A stretch of 64,000 bases of DNA, from contig REDI01000039.1 of the NCBI GenBank assembly GCA_007693595.1, positions 1 through 64,000 of the forward strand, given 5' to 3'. Shown piece after piece: positions 54,478 through 63,097 of this stretch. The number at the start of each line of letters is the position of its first letter. Positions within the stretch are counted from its first letter, which is position 1. The translations under genes were made by a program, and so were the position numbers. The notes beneath the pieces were generated by a model that was not told the origin of the DNA, did not search any database, and saw only the letters and a list, made by a program, of their open reading frames with translations. This stretch comes from Deltaproteobacteria bacterium (GTDB lineage: Bacteria > Myxococcota_A > UBA796 > GCA-2862545).

Positions 54478-55974
54478 CTAGATCACGTCGATCGCTGGAC
54501 GAAAGGCCAAGGCTTCCGCCACATGGCTGTCTTCGACGGTCGGATGGCCGGCCAGGTCGGCGATGGTTCGAGCCACCTTGAGGAGCCGCATGGCCGCCCG
54601 CCCCGAGAGGTGGTGGCGCTCCATCCCGGCACGCAGCAGCGACCGAGCCGCGGGGCTCGGTGCGCACGCGCGCTCGATCTCGGCGGGGTGGAGGCGCCCG
54701 TTGGTGCATGGCTGGCCTCGATCCGCTTGGCGAGCGCGCGCCACGAGCACGCGCTCACGCACGGCAGCCGAAGACTCGCCCAGGGGTTGACTCAACAGCT
54801 CGGACGCTGGCACTGGCTCGAGCTCGACATGGAGATCGATCCGATCGAGCAGGGGTCCAGACAGCTTGTTTCGGTAGCGGATGACCGAACCGTCGGGGCA
54901 GACGCACGGTAGCGGGCTCCCGCGTCGCCCACACGGGCAGGGGTTGCTCGCCATCACCAGCGTCAGCTCGGCGGGATGCTCGACCGTGCCCGCCGCGCGG
55001 GTCAAGCGCACTACCCCCTCTTCCAGGGGTTCACGCAGGACCTCGAGCGCACGCCGAGAGAACTCCGTGGCTTCATCAAGAAAGAGGACCCCACGGTGAG
55101 CGAGGCTCACCTCGCCGGGTCGCAGCGTTCGGTCCCCGACCAGTCCGGCGACGCTGACGGAGTGGTGCGGCGCGCGGAAGGGGCGTTGACGCATCAGCCC
55201 CGCGTCGGTCGGGAGCAGCCCTGCCGCGTTGAAGACCTGACTGACCTCGAGGGCCTCGTCGAAGGTCAGCTCGGGGAGCAAGGTCGGTAGCCGACGGGCG
55301 AGCATCGACTTTCCGCAGCCTGGTGGGCCCATCATCAGGAGGTGGTGGCCCCCGGCGGCGGCGATCTCGAGCGCTCGCCGTGCGGGGCCCTGCCCTTTGA
55401 CATCCGCCAAGTCGACGGGATGTCCGAGCACGTCGGGACCGAGGGCTGGGCTCTCAGCGAGAGGCTCTCCGTCGACGAAGTGCTCGACCACCTCGGCAAG
55501 AGAGTCGGCGCAGGCGAGACGAAGACCGGGCACCGCCGAGGCGACACTCGCACACGATCGGGGCACAAGGAGGCCTCGATCCTGGTCGCGCGCGAGCAGG
55601 GCGAGCGAGAGTGCGCCTCGAATCGGGCGGAGCAGGCCTCCGAGTGAGAGCTCACCGGCGATGAGCCAGTCATCGAGTGCTTTGGCGGGGACCTGACCGT
55701 CGGCGGCCAGGATGGCGAGCGCCACGGGCAGGTCGAAGGCTGTCCCGTCTTTGCGGACGTCGGCGGGTGCGAGGTTGACCACGACCCGCTTGCGCGGAAA
55801 CTCGAGGCCGCTGCTGGCGATCGCGGAGCGGACGCGCTCGGCGCTCTCTTTGACGGCGCTGGCGGCGAGCCCCACCACCGAGACACTTGGCAAGCGTCGC
55901 AGGAGATCGACCTCGACCTCGATGGGCACCGCATGTACACCTTCTAACGCGCCAGATTGCACGCTGACCGTCAT
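54478..55974 (-). CDS. comM: ComM/YifB-type AAA+ ATPase (Mg chelatase-like)
   Basis: A 498-residue AAA+ protein of the YifB/ComM family; ComM drives branch migration during natural transformation. N-terminal Lon-like domain (VPIEVEVDLLRRLPSVSVVGL), Walker A GPPGCGKSM, Walker B LFLDEATEF, sensor and the C-terminal lid with CPCGRRGSPLPC (zinc-binding Cys). The start at 55974 has GGAGGTCGAG; the frame continues upstream but without family similarity. The gene precedes recA on the same strand, a useful functional pair. Confidence 0.94.
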   Translation of the reverse strand: MTVSVQSGALEGVHAVPIEVEVDLLRRLPSVSVVGLAASAVKESAERVRSAIASSGLEFPRKRVVVNLAPADVRKDGTAFDLPVALAILAADGQVPAKALDDWLIAGELSLGGLLRPIRGALSLALLARDQDRGLLVPRSCASVASAVPGLRLACADSLAEVVEHFVDGEPLAESPALGPDVLGHPVDLADVKGQGPARRALEIAAAGGHHLLMMGPPGCGKSMLARRLPTLLPELTFDEALEVSQVFNAAGLLPTDAGLMRQRPFRAPHHSVSVAGLVGDRTLRPGEVSLAHRGVLFLDEATEFSRRALEVLREPLEEGVVRLTRAAGTVEHPAELTLVMASNPCPCGRRGSPLPCVCPDGSVIRYRNKLSGPLLDRIDLHVELEPVPASELLSQPLGESSAAVRERVLVARARQADRGQPCTNGRLHPAEIERACAPSPAARSLLRAGMERHHLSGRAAMRLLKVARTIADLAGHPTVEDSHVAEALAFRPAIDVI

Positions 55975-56212
55975 CTCGACCTCCGCGTTGGGCGCAACGC
56001 AATGCAGAGGCTGTGCCACACCTGTCGGCGGGGTAGGCCGCAGGATATAGTGGATTCTTCCTTGCTCTGGAAGCTGATGCTCGGTAGTGATCCGCATCGG
56101 GTGACCGACGGTCGTCGTCAGACCTCCGTCACTGGACACCCAGACGTGTCGGCTCGGCCCTGGACCTCATGACTGGACCTGGACCCAGTCGGGGTGCCGT
56201 CGCGACGGACCT

Positions 56213-57439
56213 TCAGCTCGCGGCGGAAGAGGTCGCTCCGACGTGGCGCCCGTTGGGGCCTTCCGCGACGATAAAGCCGCGCTGGGAAGCGATCTGGCCC
56301 CCGACCACGACCAGATCAGGCTTGGGCGCGACCTCGCGATCCGCGTAGGGGCTCCAGCCGGCGGAGGACGCCAGCTCGGCGGTGTTGACGCGGTCGAGCT
56401 CCCCTTCGGTGAGAAGCACCAGATCGGCGTCGAAGCCAGGGGCTATCTGCCCTTTTGTCGAGAGGCCGAAGATCCGAGCAGGGGTCGTAGCGCAGAGGTC
56501 GACCATGCGCTCCAGGCTGATTCGTCCGGCGTGAACCGCGGCGAGTAGGAGAGGGAGCAGGAGCTCGGATCCAGGAATCCCCTGCTCTGTTCCACCGGCG
56601 GGGGTCGGGTGATGGTCCGAGGCGAGGCAGTCGAGTCGCCCACGCTTGACCGCGGTCCACAAGGTGCGCCGGTCGGTCTCGCTGCGGACGGGGGGGACCG
56701 TGGTCGCTCCGTTGAGCGGTGTGGTGTCTTCATCGCACAAGAAGAGGTGGTGGGGGGTGACGCTGGCCGTGAGCTGTTGTTCGCCGCGCACGGGGTCGAG
56801 GAAGACGAGCTCCTCGGTGGTGGAGAGGTGTACGAGGTGAACCCAGCGATCAGCGGCTTCGCGCAGCGAGCGACGGAGGCTGTCGGGGGCGCCGAGCAGG
56901 TTCTCGAGCTGCAGGCCGAGCACTCCGGGGTGATCGAGATAGTGCTTGAGCTTCGAGGTCGGGAGCGCATGGGGCGCGTCGACGGGGTTGTTGCCAAACA
57001 GTCCGAGGGCTCCCACGAGCAGGCCTTGTCGATAGGCCGAGGTCAGCGCTTTGGCGTTTTGGCCGTTGGCCGCACCCCAAAGGGCGAAGTGAGTCCAGGA
57101 TTGATCTCCGATCCGAGAGATCCGGGCGCGAGCGCTCGCCGGGTCGACGACGGGCTGCTGGCCCCCAGGGTGGGCGATGACGGTCGTCACGCCCCCGGTG
57201 ACCGCCGCGCGGCTCTCGCGCGCCCAGACCGATGGGTCACCGTTCGGCTCGAACTGGACGCTGGTATCGATCACGCCGGGCATGAGGAAGCGGCCGATCG
57301 CAGAGATCTCTTCGCGGGAGCGGCGCTTGGGGGGCCGAGGGCCGACGTAGCTGATTCGGCCATCTTGGACCGCGACATCCGCGACCTGACGGCCGGTGGG
57401 GGCTAGGATCGTTGCGTCTCGAATGATGAGGTCGTACAA
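56213..57439 (-). CDS. Dihydroorotase-like amidohydrolase lacking metal ligands
   Basis: A 408-residue protein of the class I dihydroorotase family (PyrC-type; start MYDLIIRDATIL). The fold is intact, but the essential HxH after PGVID is SVQ (residues 60-62: PGVIDTSVQF), and the carboxylated Lys region reads GALGLFGNNP. Later ligands remain (HLVHLST, TPHHLFL, SDHHPTP). In Pseudomonas, a similar inactive PyrC' props up aspartate transcarbamoylase. No pyrB is near in the window. I expect no dihydroorotase activity; a structural or repurposed role is likely. Confidence 0.88.
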   Translation of the reverse strand: MYDLIIRDATILAPTGRQVADVAVQDGRISYVGPRPPKRRSREEISAIGRFLMPGVIDTSVQFEPNGDPSVWARESRAAVTGGVTTVIAHPGGQQPVVDPASARARISRIGDQSWTHFALWGAANGQNAKALTSAYRQGLLVGALGLFGNNPVDAPHALPTSKLKHYLDHPGVLGLQLENLLGAPDSLRRSLREAADRWVHLVHLSTTEELVFLDPVRGEQQLTASVTPHHLFLCDEDTTPLNGATTVPPVRSETDRRTLWTAVKRGRLDCLASDHHPTPAGGTEQGIPGSELLLPLLLAAVHAGRISLERMVDLCATTPARIFGLSTKGQIAPGFDADLVLLTEGELDRVNTAELASSAGWSPYADREVAPKPDLVVVGGQIASQRGFIVAEGPNGRHVGATSSAAS

Positions 57440-57601
57440 GATTTCCTCTCGCTCAGAAGAGTAGGGGAGCGCTCAAGCCGCTCTCGGGAGGCAGAAGAGG
57501 ATGCGCGGTCGTAGGCGCAGCCGTGTCAGCTCGTGGGCTGTTGGGAGTGAGGACCGAGCACTGCCCTGGGTGGCGGTTTCTGGACCAGAAGGGATGAGAG
57601 A

Positions 57602-57922
57602 TCATGCGGGGGCTGATGCCCGACGAACCGACAGAGGCCAGGGACCGCGAGGCAAGCCGGGCGAAGGGCGTATTCCCGAGCTTCCTTTAGCATCGCCCTT
57701 GTTGCGTGGCCACCTGCCCCCTCTTGGTGCCGACTGGGGACATGAGCGCTTCGGAGCGCGCGTGAAGATGTCCTTCGTGCGTGACTTGGGAAGAGGCAGG
57801 TGCCCAGCACCGCACGTTGACTCGAGCCCCGAGTGGTGTCCCCACCGACCACGAGCGGTCGGGCCCATGACTCGATCGAAGTGTGACACGAATGTCGTGG
57901 TTTTCGGGTGAGTTGTGTTCAT
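57602..57922 (-). CDS. Possible small basic protein
   Basis: A 106-codon frame whose ATG (57922) is preceded by a strong TAGGAGTCTCCACC. The product is Arg/Pro/Ser-rich, basic, with no recognised domain; codon usage is not clearly that of the neighbours. The ribosome site, like the one before recA and hup, is the best evidence. It could be a leader peptide or a spurious frame. Low confidence. Confidence 0.3.
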   Translation of the reverse strand: MNTTHPKTTTFVSHFDRVMGPTARGRWGHHSGLESTCGAGHLPLPKSRTKDIFTRAPKRSCPQSAPRGGRWPRNKGDAKGSSGIRPSPGLPRGPWPLSVRRASAPA

Positions 57923-57983
57923 GGTGGAGACTCCTAAGATAGGAATAGCCTTGGTAAAGCTGTTATCGGACACGTCTTGCAAC

Positions 57984-58000
57984 TGGCACGGAACGTGCAT
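57984..58000 (+). promoter_or_regulatory. Sigma-54 promoter
   Basis: TGGCACGGAACGTGCAT: -24 GG and -12 GC separated by exactly 10 bases, matching YTGGCACGN4TTGCW at almost all positions. Start of transcription is predicted near 58010. No protein-coding gene follows; the next feature is a perfect terminator at 58056-58091. Confidence 0.8.
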
Positions 58001-58009
58001 GATAGAGGG

Positions 58010-58091
58010 CGAGACGTAAGAGCACATGCGAGACCGGCACGACCGGCACCGCGAGACGCCCGGCCAGGAGACTGGCCGGGCGTTTTTCTTT
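58010..58091 (+). ncRNA. Candidate sigma-54-dependent small RNA (~80 nt)
   Basis: Predicted from +1 of the sigma-54 promoter to the end of the intrinsic terminator. It has no coding frame with a ribosome site. Its 5' half carries a perfect tandem pair GACCGGCAC GACCGGCAC (58032-58049), which could be a target-binding or protein-binding stretch; the 3' half is the terminator hairpin with GAGA tetraloop and T-run, a form that Hfq-binding small RNAs often have. Targets are unknown. Confidence 0.65.
58056..58091 (+). terminator. Intrinsic terminator of the small RNA
   Basis: ACGCCCGGCCAG-GAGA-CTGGCCGGGCGT, a perfect 12-bp stem with a GNRA-type loop, followed by TTTTTCTTT. This is the strongest terminator in the window and it points along the + strand only. 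Confidence 0.9.
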
Positions 58092-58259
58092 GTGCTGGTG
58101 ACGGCGCCACCCCACTCAGGGTGGGGTCGGCACGCTGCCGAGGACCCGTCTACTCTGAACGCGCGTGAGGAGACCGTGTGGACTCTGCTCACTCGAGCGA
58201 CCTGGCCGGGGGATGATGGGACTCGTTCGCGGAGGCTCAAGGGAGCCGGGAGGCGCGAG

Positions 58260-58460
58260 TGATATTTTTTGACAATCGGCAGAGATGGACTCGGTGTCAA
58301 TCTGTGGCTCGTCGGAATAACTGATACCGTTTTTTCATATCTAAGTTATATCATAAATATAAATATGCTTATAACGGTTCCTGTTTCATAACCCGGCTTT
58401 CCTCGTTTTCATGGTAGACCCGTCGCGTACATGGATTATTTATACTATGCATGGCCTATG
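58260..58460. other. AT-rich island upstream of HU
   Basis: About 200 bp with long A/T runs (for example TCATAAATATAAATATGC near 58350), in striking contrast to the GC-rich surroundings. No coding region was found. Likely contains the hup promoter with UP-like elements, or a binding zone for HU/IHF or a silencer protein. Confidence 0.6.
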
Positions 58461-58692
58461 CAGGATGAACGGGCGAAAAATCCGTCCAAGCCACTTGCGC
58501 CTTGCGGGTCAACCATCGTAAAGAAAGAGCGTCCGTCCGTTGAGGCCGGGCGCCCCTTCCCCCCATTGTCTGGTGCCATCGTGCCAGACCGAATCTCCCC
58601 CCAAGGTAGTCATCACGGCTCCCCCCGCATGGTGCGGGAACTTGGAGAACTTGGATAATCCTAGGGGCTTCAACCAAAGTAGGAGAAAGACC

Positions 58693-58974
58693 ATGAACAA
58701 GGCCGATCTTACCGAGAAGCTTGCTGAGCGTGCCGGGATCCCCAAGGTCCGCGCAGCGAATTACATCAACATCCTGACCGAGGCCATTCAAGAGGCCCTC
58801 GTGCGCGACGAGAAGGTCACCATCTCTGACTTCGGCACCTTTACTGTGTCCCGTCGTCGCGCCTTCACTGGCCACAACCCCAAGAATGGTCAGCAGATGC
58901 AGGTTCCGCCCCGTCGCATCCCCGTCTTTCGTGCCGGCAAGGGCCTCAAGAACGCCCTGAACGCCGACAACTGA
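58693..58974 (+). CDS. hup: DNA-binding protein HU
   Basis: A 93-residue histone-like HU/IHF-family protein. It has the conserved pattern MNKADLTEKLAERAGIPK, VTISDFGTFTVSRRRAF, the DNA-binding arm GHNPKNGQQMQVPPRRIPVFRAGKGLK. GTAGGAG lies 7-8 bases before ATG 58693. It bends DNA and compacts the chromosome. It stands alone, with an AT-rich upstream region and a hairpin pair downstream. Confidence 0.97.
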   Translation: MNKADLTEKLAERAGIPKVRAANYINILTEAIQEALVRDEKVTISDFGTFTVSRRRAFTGHNPKNGQQMQVPPRRIPVFRAGKGLKNALNADN

Positions 58975-58981
58975 TCGTCGG

Positions 58982-59037
58982 GCTCCTCGAACCGAGGAGC
59001 GGACGCCCGCGGCCGGCCTCCTGAGGGGGTCGGCCGC
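58982..59037 (+). terminator. Double hairpin after hup
   Basis: GCTCCTCG-AAC-CGAGGAGC (58982-59000) is followed by GCGGCCG/CGGCCGC (59009-59037) and GCTTCGTT, the same tail as after tRNA-Leu. Confidence 0.65.
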
Positions 59038-59245
59038 GCTTCGTTGGAGCGGGCCTCGTGAGTCGGCCTCTTCAATCCTTTGCGTGCTCTAGTGGCCTCC
59101 ATTACCCTCGAGCGGAACGACGCGTCTAGCCGACGTAAGATGTGGTCCAGCTCTCAGCTCGTGGCCTTTCAGCGTCGACCGCGCGTGACTACATTCACCG
59201 CTGGCGGGGGCTCTCCCGCTCCACTCTCCAGCCCAGGATCGGCCT

Positions 59246-59869
59246 ATGGAAGCCTTGCCCCACATCGACCACGCAACGATCACCTCGCGCTTGATCCGGA
59301 TCGGCGCCAGCGCGCAGCTTCCCAGCCGACATGGCGGCTTCACCGTGGTGGCGTTCGAGTCCATCGACGGCAAGGAGCACGGGGCGGTCATCAAGGGAGA
59401 TGTCGTGGGGCAGCGTGGCGTTCCGCTCCGGATCCACAGCGAGTGCTTCACGGGCGACGTCATGGGGAGCCTCAAGTGTGACTGTCGTGAGCAACTCGAG
59501 GCTGCCCTCGACTACATCGGTCAGCAAGAGTTCGGGGTGGTCCTCTACCTTCGCCAAGAAGGTCGAGGCATCGGGCTCGTCAACAAGATCCGAGCCTATG
59601 CGCTTCAAGACGCGGGTCTCGACACGGTCGAGGCCAACCATGCCCTCGGCTTTCAGGACGACGAGCGACGCTACGACATCGCCGCACAGATGATCGAAGA
59701 GTTGGGGATCGAGAGCGTTCGACTCATCACCAACAACCCTCAAAAGGTCCAGGGGCTCAGGTCGAACGGCATCGAGGTCGACGGACGCATCCCTCACCGC
59801 ATGGAGCCCAACCCGCACAACGAGCGCTACCTGCGTACCAAGAAGCACAAGAGCGGCCACCTCCTGTAG
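59246..59869 (+). CDS. ribA: GTP cyclohydrolase II
   Basis: A 207-residue enzyme catalysing the first step of riboflavin synthesis: GTP to diaminohydroxyribosylaminopyrimidine phosphate. Zinc ligands are in SECFTGDVMGSLKCDCREQL; LRQEGRGIGL and the C-terminal LITNNPQKVQGL are diagnostic. It is the monofunctional form, without the RibB domain. Divergent/convergent neighbours: it converges on rsmE with 18 bp between the stops. Confidence 0.97.
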   Translation: MEALPHIDHATITSRLIRIGASAQLPSRHGGFTVVAFESIDGKEHGAVIKGDVVGQRGVPLRIHSECFTGDVMGSLKCDCREQLEAALDYIGQQEFGVVLYLRQEGRGIGLVNKIRAYALQDAGLDTVEANHALGFQDDERRYDIAAQMIEELGIESVRLITNNPQKVQGLRSNGIEVDGRIPHRMEPNPHNERYLRTKKHKSGHLL

Positions 59870-59887
59870 GTGGCGGATGGGCGCTAC

Positions 59888-60574
59888 TCAACGAGGGGGG
59901 CAGACGAAGCCCGCTGCGAGGGCGGCTGCCGTCTCGGCGCGTAGGGTCCACGCACCCAGGCCTAGCGGGTGGGCTCCCTGGTCGATAGAGAGATGGATCT
60001 CGGCCTGAGTGAGCCCTCCTTCAGGGCCTACGATAGCGGCGCTGACAAGAGTGGGAGGCTCGGGACGATCTGCTCCTGGTAAAGCCAGAAAGAGGGTGAT
60101 CCCGTCGGGCAAGAGGTCGAGGGCGGTCCTCAGGTCGCTGGAGAAGGTGACCTGCGGCAGGTCGGCACGACCACACTGGGTGGCGGCAGCTTCGAGGATC
60201 TTCGTCCACCGATCCGGTCTAGGGGGGCGCCCTTGAGAGCGCGTCGCCGCGAAGACGTGCACGTGGGTGAGCCCGACCTCGACCCCCATGCGCAGGGCTA
60301 GGTCGAGCCCCTTGGGCTTGATCTGGGCGAGGAGGAGGTGAGCGTCGCGCTCGGGTCGTGCTGCCGAGGGCACTTCGACCAGCCGGATTGTCGCTCGACC
60401 TTGATCGATCGCGACGATGCGACCTAAAGCCTGGTTCCCCCGCCCATCGAAGAGGACGACTTCGGCCTGGACGCTGAGGCGGAGCACATGGAGGAGGTGG
60501 TGGCTGGCCTCCGTGGAGAGCGCGACCTCTCCGGCGTCGGGGAGGGAGACCACCCTTGCGCGTCGCGGGCTCAT
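59888..60574 (-). CDS. rsmE: 16S rRNA m3U1498 methyltransferase
   Basis: A 228-residue SPOUT-class methyltransferase that methylates U1498 of 16S rRNA. Motifs: an N-terminal PUA-like domain (EASHHLLHVLRLSVQAEVVLFDGRGN), the segment LLLAQIKPKGLDLALRMGVEVG, TRSQ, EAATQCGRADLP, then the knot (VGPEGGLTQAEI, LGAWTLRAETAAALA). The start ATG overlaps the stop of prmA (ATGA), so the two rRNA/ribosomal-protein methyltransferases are coupled. Confidence 0.95.
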   Translation of the reverse strand: MSPRRARVVSLPDAGEVALSTEASHHLLHVLRLSVQAEVVLFDGRGNQALGRIVAIDQGRATIRLVEVPSAARPERDAHLLLAQIKPKGLDLALRMGVEVGLTHVHVFAATRSQGRPPRPDRWTKILEAAATQCGRADLPQVTFSSDLRTALDLLPDGITLFLALPGADRPEPPTLVSAAIVGPEGGLTQAEIHLSIDQGAHPLGLGAWTLRAETAAALAAGFVCPPR

Positions 60575-61425
60575 GGGGTCCGCCGAGCGTAGCGCAGCGC
60601 GACCCACTCCCCGTCGCGCAGGGACTGCTCGAGGCTGAGGTGCGCGTCGAGCGCCTCGCGGACCAAGGGCTCGCGGTCGGCGAGGATGCCGGCGCAGATC
60701 AGGTATGCTCCCGTCCGCTCTAGAATACTCGGGGCAAGCCGTGCGAGCAGCTCCGCGTGCAGGTTGGCCGCGACCAGATCCCATCGGTCTTCGAGCTCCA
60801 GGATGGGGGTCGTGTCGAAGGTCGCGCTCAAGCCGTTCAGGGAGGCGTGACGCCGGGCTTCGACCACCGCGCTCTCTTCGACGTCTACCCCGTGTGCCCT
60901 TAGCCCTCGACGGGCCGCGGCGAGGGCCAGGATCCCAGAGCCGCACCCCAGGTCCAAGCACGTGGAGCACGCCGCATAGACGGGCTCCATCAAGCGGAGG
61001 GCGCCTTGGGTCGAGGGGTGAAGACCCGTGCCGAAACCCTGGCCCGGCTCGATGAGCAGAGCGCCCGCGGGTGCGCACCAGGGCGGAGAGACGGTGAGCT
61101 GCTCCGAGATGGTGATGGGTTCGAACCCTTGCTGCCACGAGGTCTCCCAGTCGACCTCGGGTACCTCAGTCCAGCGGGGATCGGTGGCCTGTTTGGGCAA
61201 GCAGCGGACCACGAGCGCCGGATCGGGATCTTCGAACCACGCCACGAGGACCCGCTGGCGGGGGAGGGGAGGGGGGGAGCCGGTGTCCCAGGGTTGGCGT
61301 GGTGGCGGTGCCTGGCCCGGCAAGAAGTCTTCTTGAACACCCGCAGCTCCCTGCGCGAAGAGGAGCGTCGCCACGGACTCGACCAGGCCGCTGGGGATGG
61401 TGACCCGGAGCTCGCGCCAGCTCAC
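60571..61425 (-). CDS. prmA: Ribosomal protein L11 methyltransferase
   Basis: A 284-residue class I methyltransferase for ribosomal protein L11. PrmA motifs: N-terminal SWRELRVTIPSGLVE, EPGQGFGTGLHPSTQGALRLME, CLDLGCGSGILALAAARRG (SAM motif I), and VAANLHAELLARLAPSI (NPPY-like region is NLHA). The start is GTG at 61425, five bases behind the stop of the VKOR-DsbA gene; a longer reading from 61482 would overlap that gene. Operon: VKOR-DsbA, prmA, rsmE. Confidence 0.93.
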   Translation of the reverse strand: MSWRELRVTIPSGLVESVATLLFAQGAAGVQEDFLPGQAPPPRQPWDTGSPPPLPRQRVLVAWFEDPDPALVVRCLPKQATDPRWTEVPEVDWETSWQQGFEPITISEQLTVSPPWCAPAGALLIEPGQGFGTGLHPSTQGALRLMEPVYAACSTCLDLGCGSGILALAAARRGLRAHGVDVEESAVVEARRHASLNGLSATFDTTPILELEDRWDLVAANLHAELLARLAPSILERTGAYLICAGILADREPLVREALDAHLSLEQSLRDGEWVALRYARRTP

Positions 61426-61429
61426 GGCG

Positions 61430-63016
61430 CTAGCCCTCTTCCTTCGGCGGGACCGCGTCGTCGGAGGGGGGAGCCCCTTCACGGGAAGGGTCCACCCCGT
61501 CGTCGTCAGCCGGATCTTCTTGGTCGTGGACCTTGGGCTCCGCCTTGGAGGGAGACTCGAACCCGTCGTCAGCCGAATTGCCCCTCTGAGCGGGGTCGCG
61601 GGGGGCGGCTTCGCTATCGCTCGGCTCCGCTTCGAGCGGATTCTGAGCCCGATGGGCGGCGATCAGCGTGAAGATCTCTCGGACGCCCTCTCGGATCTGG
61701 ACCTGGGACCAGCCACCGTCTTCGCGGATGCCTTTGATGTAGAAGGAGGGGGTCCCTTGGAGGCCCGCTCGGGCGCCGGCGAGGGCGTCGAGCTGCACGA
61801 TCCGGTGGGACTCGGGGTCGTCGAGGCAGCGTCGAAGGGACGCGAGATCAACGCCGCGGTTGCGAACGAGCACATCGAGGTCATCGGAGCGGAAGCCCGT
61901 CTGGATGAGGGCCTGCTGGTTGAAGAAGATGTCGCGGTTGACGTCCCAGAACCGGCCCTGTTGCCGCGCGCACTCCGCATAGAGGAAGGGGGCGCAGAGC
62001 TGGGCGCCCCCCGAAGGAGCGTCGCGGGGGATCGAAGGGTTGCACTCCTTGGTTCGGGGAAAGCTCTTGAAGAGGACCTGAACGTCGGGGTGCTGATCCA
62101 GGGCAGCCATGACCTCGAGGGTGGCGCCTCGGCAGAAGGGGCAGCTGTAATCGGCGAACTCCACCAGGATGTAGCGTGGGTTTGAGGCCCCCTTGGCGGG
62201 CTCGGCGCCATGGAGCTCGAGCGGGGCGCTGAGCGGCCGGCTGAGCTTGTCGAGGTCGACGCGAAGCAGGCGATCCTTGGCCTCTTCGCCAGCCAGGTCC
62301 ACAGGGGCATGCGGCTCGGGGGATGAGGCGGGGTAGACCAGGTGCCCAGCGACGACCACTCCGAAGAAGCATCCGGCGACGGTCCAGAAGCTCTTGTCAG
62401 ACCAGGCCTTGCTCAGCTCGTCGAGCGGCCGAACCTCGCTCTGGGACACTCCCTTGAGGGCCGCCCAGAGGATCAGGGCGTTGGAGAGGTACATCGCGAT
62501 ACAGAAGACGCAGATCTTTTGTTCGACGAGGAGCACCGAGGCCAGGTAGAGCGAGGTCATCAAGGCGAAGAGGGCCAAGCCCGCTGAAATCACGAAGAAT
62601 CGTGGCGCCTTCTTGGGGGCCGAGAGGGAGGCGACGATCAGGCCCAAGTAATAGCCGGCACCCAGCAGAGTGATCGGGGTCTCGAGCCCTGTCCCCGCGA
62701 AGATGACGGAGTAGGAGCTGTCGTTGATCGAGACGCAGTCGATCGTCTCGTTGACCGAGCACAGCGCAGGACCTTCGGTCGGACGCACCTTGAGCCAGTA
62801 TAGGTAGAGGCCAGCCGAGAGCCCGATCGAGGCCGAGCCGAGGGTGCCCCAGCGCGGGGATCGCACCACCAGACCAGCGGCCGCGAGCAACGCGCCGCCG
62901 ACCCAGCCGAAGATGGCAAAGTCCACGAGGTCTTCGCCCGCGAGTCCCAGGCTGATCCCCACGATGATAGCGAGCACAGCGCAGACGTAGAGGATGGTCT
63001 CAAGGGTGAGCTTCAT
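61430..63016 (-). CDS. VKOR-DsbA fusion (thiol-disulfide oxidoreductase)
   Basis: A 528-residue membrane protein. N-terminal vitamin K epoxide reductase domain with four to five helices, the Cys pair CSVNETIDC and the redox motif CVFC (VEQKICVFCIAMYL). This is joined to a periplasmic thioredoxin-fold (DsbA/Thioredoxin_4) domain with CPFC (FADYSCPFCRGAT) and cis-Pro region GTPSFYIKG. It would make disulfides in exported proteins, with quinone as electron acceptor. The C-terminal ~85 residues are an acidic Pro/Asp/Glu-rich tail with no fold. The start is ATG at 63016 (TTG at 63034 is an alternative). Confidence 0.94.
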   Translation of the reverse strand: MKLTLETILYVCAVLAIIVGISLGLAGEDLVDFAIFGWVGGALLAAAGLVVRSPRWGTLGSASIGLSAGLYLYWLKVRPTEGPALCSVNETIDCVSINDSSYSVIFAGTGLETPITLLGAGYYLGLIVASLSAPKKAPRFFVISAGLALFALMTSLYLASVLLVEQKICVFCIAMYLSNALILWAALKGVSQSEVRPLDELSKAWSDKSFWTVAGCFFGVVVAGHLVYPASSPEPHAPVDLAGEEAKDRLLRVDLDKLSRPLSAPLELHGAEPAKGASNPRYILVEFADYSCPFCRGATLEVMAALDQHPDVQVLFKSFPRTKECNPSIPRDAPSGGAQLCAPFLYAECARQQGRFWDVNRDIFFNQQALIQTGFRSDDLDVLVRNRGVDLASLRRCLDDPESHRIVQLDALAGARAGLQGTPSFYIKGIREDGGWSQVQIREGVREIFTLIAAHRAQNPLEAEPSDSEAAPRDPAQRGNSADDGFESPSKAEPKVHDQEDPADDDGVDPSREGAPPSDDAVPPKEEG

Positions 63017-63097
63017 GTCGGCATCCGAGGGCAAAGAGCGGGTCGCTGTATCTCATCGTCGGGCCTTAGCGCAACGCCCGACCAGCGTTCACCGGGC

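Noticed and set aside
59080-59481. Open frame overlapping the start of ribA
   Set aside because: No domain; ribA in another frame is unmistakable.
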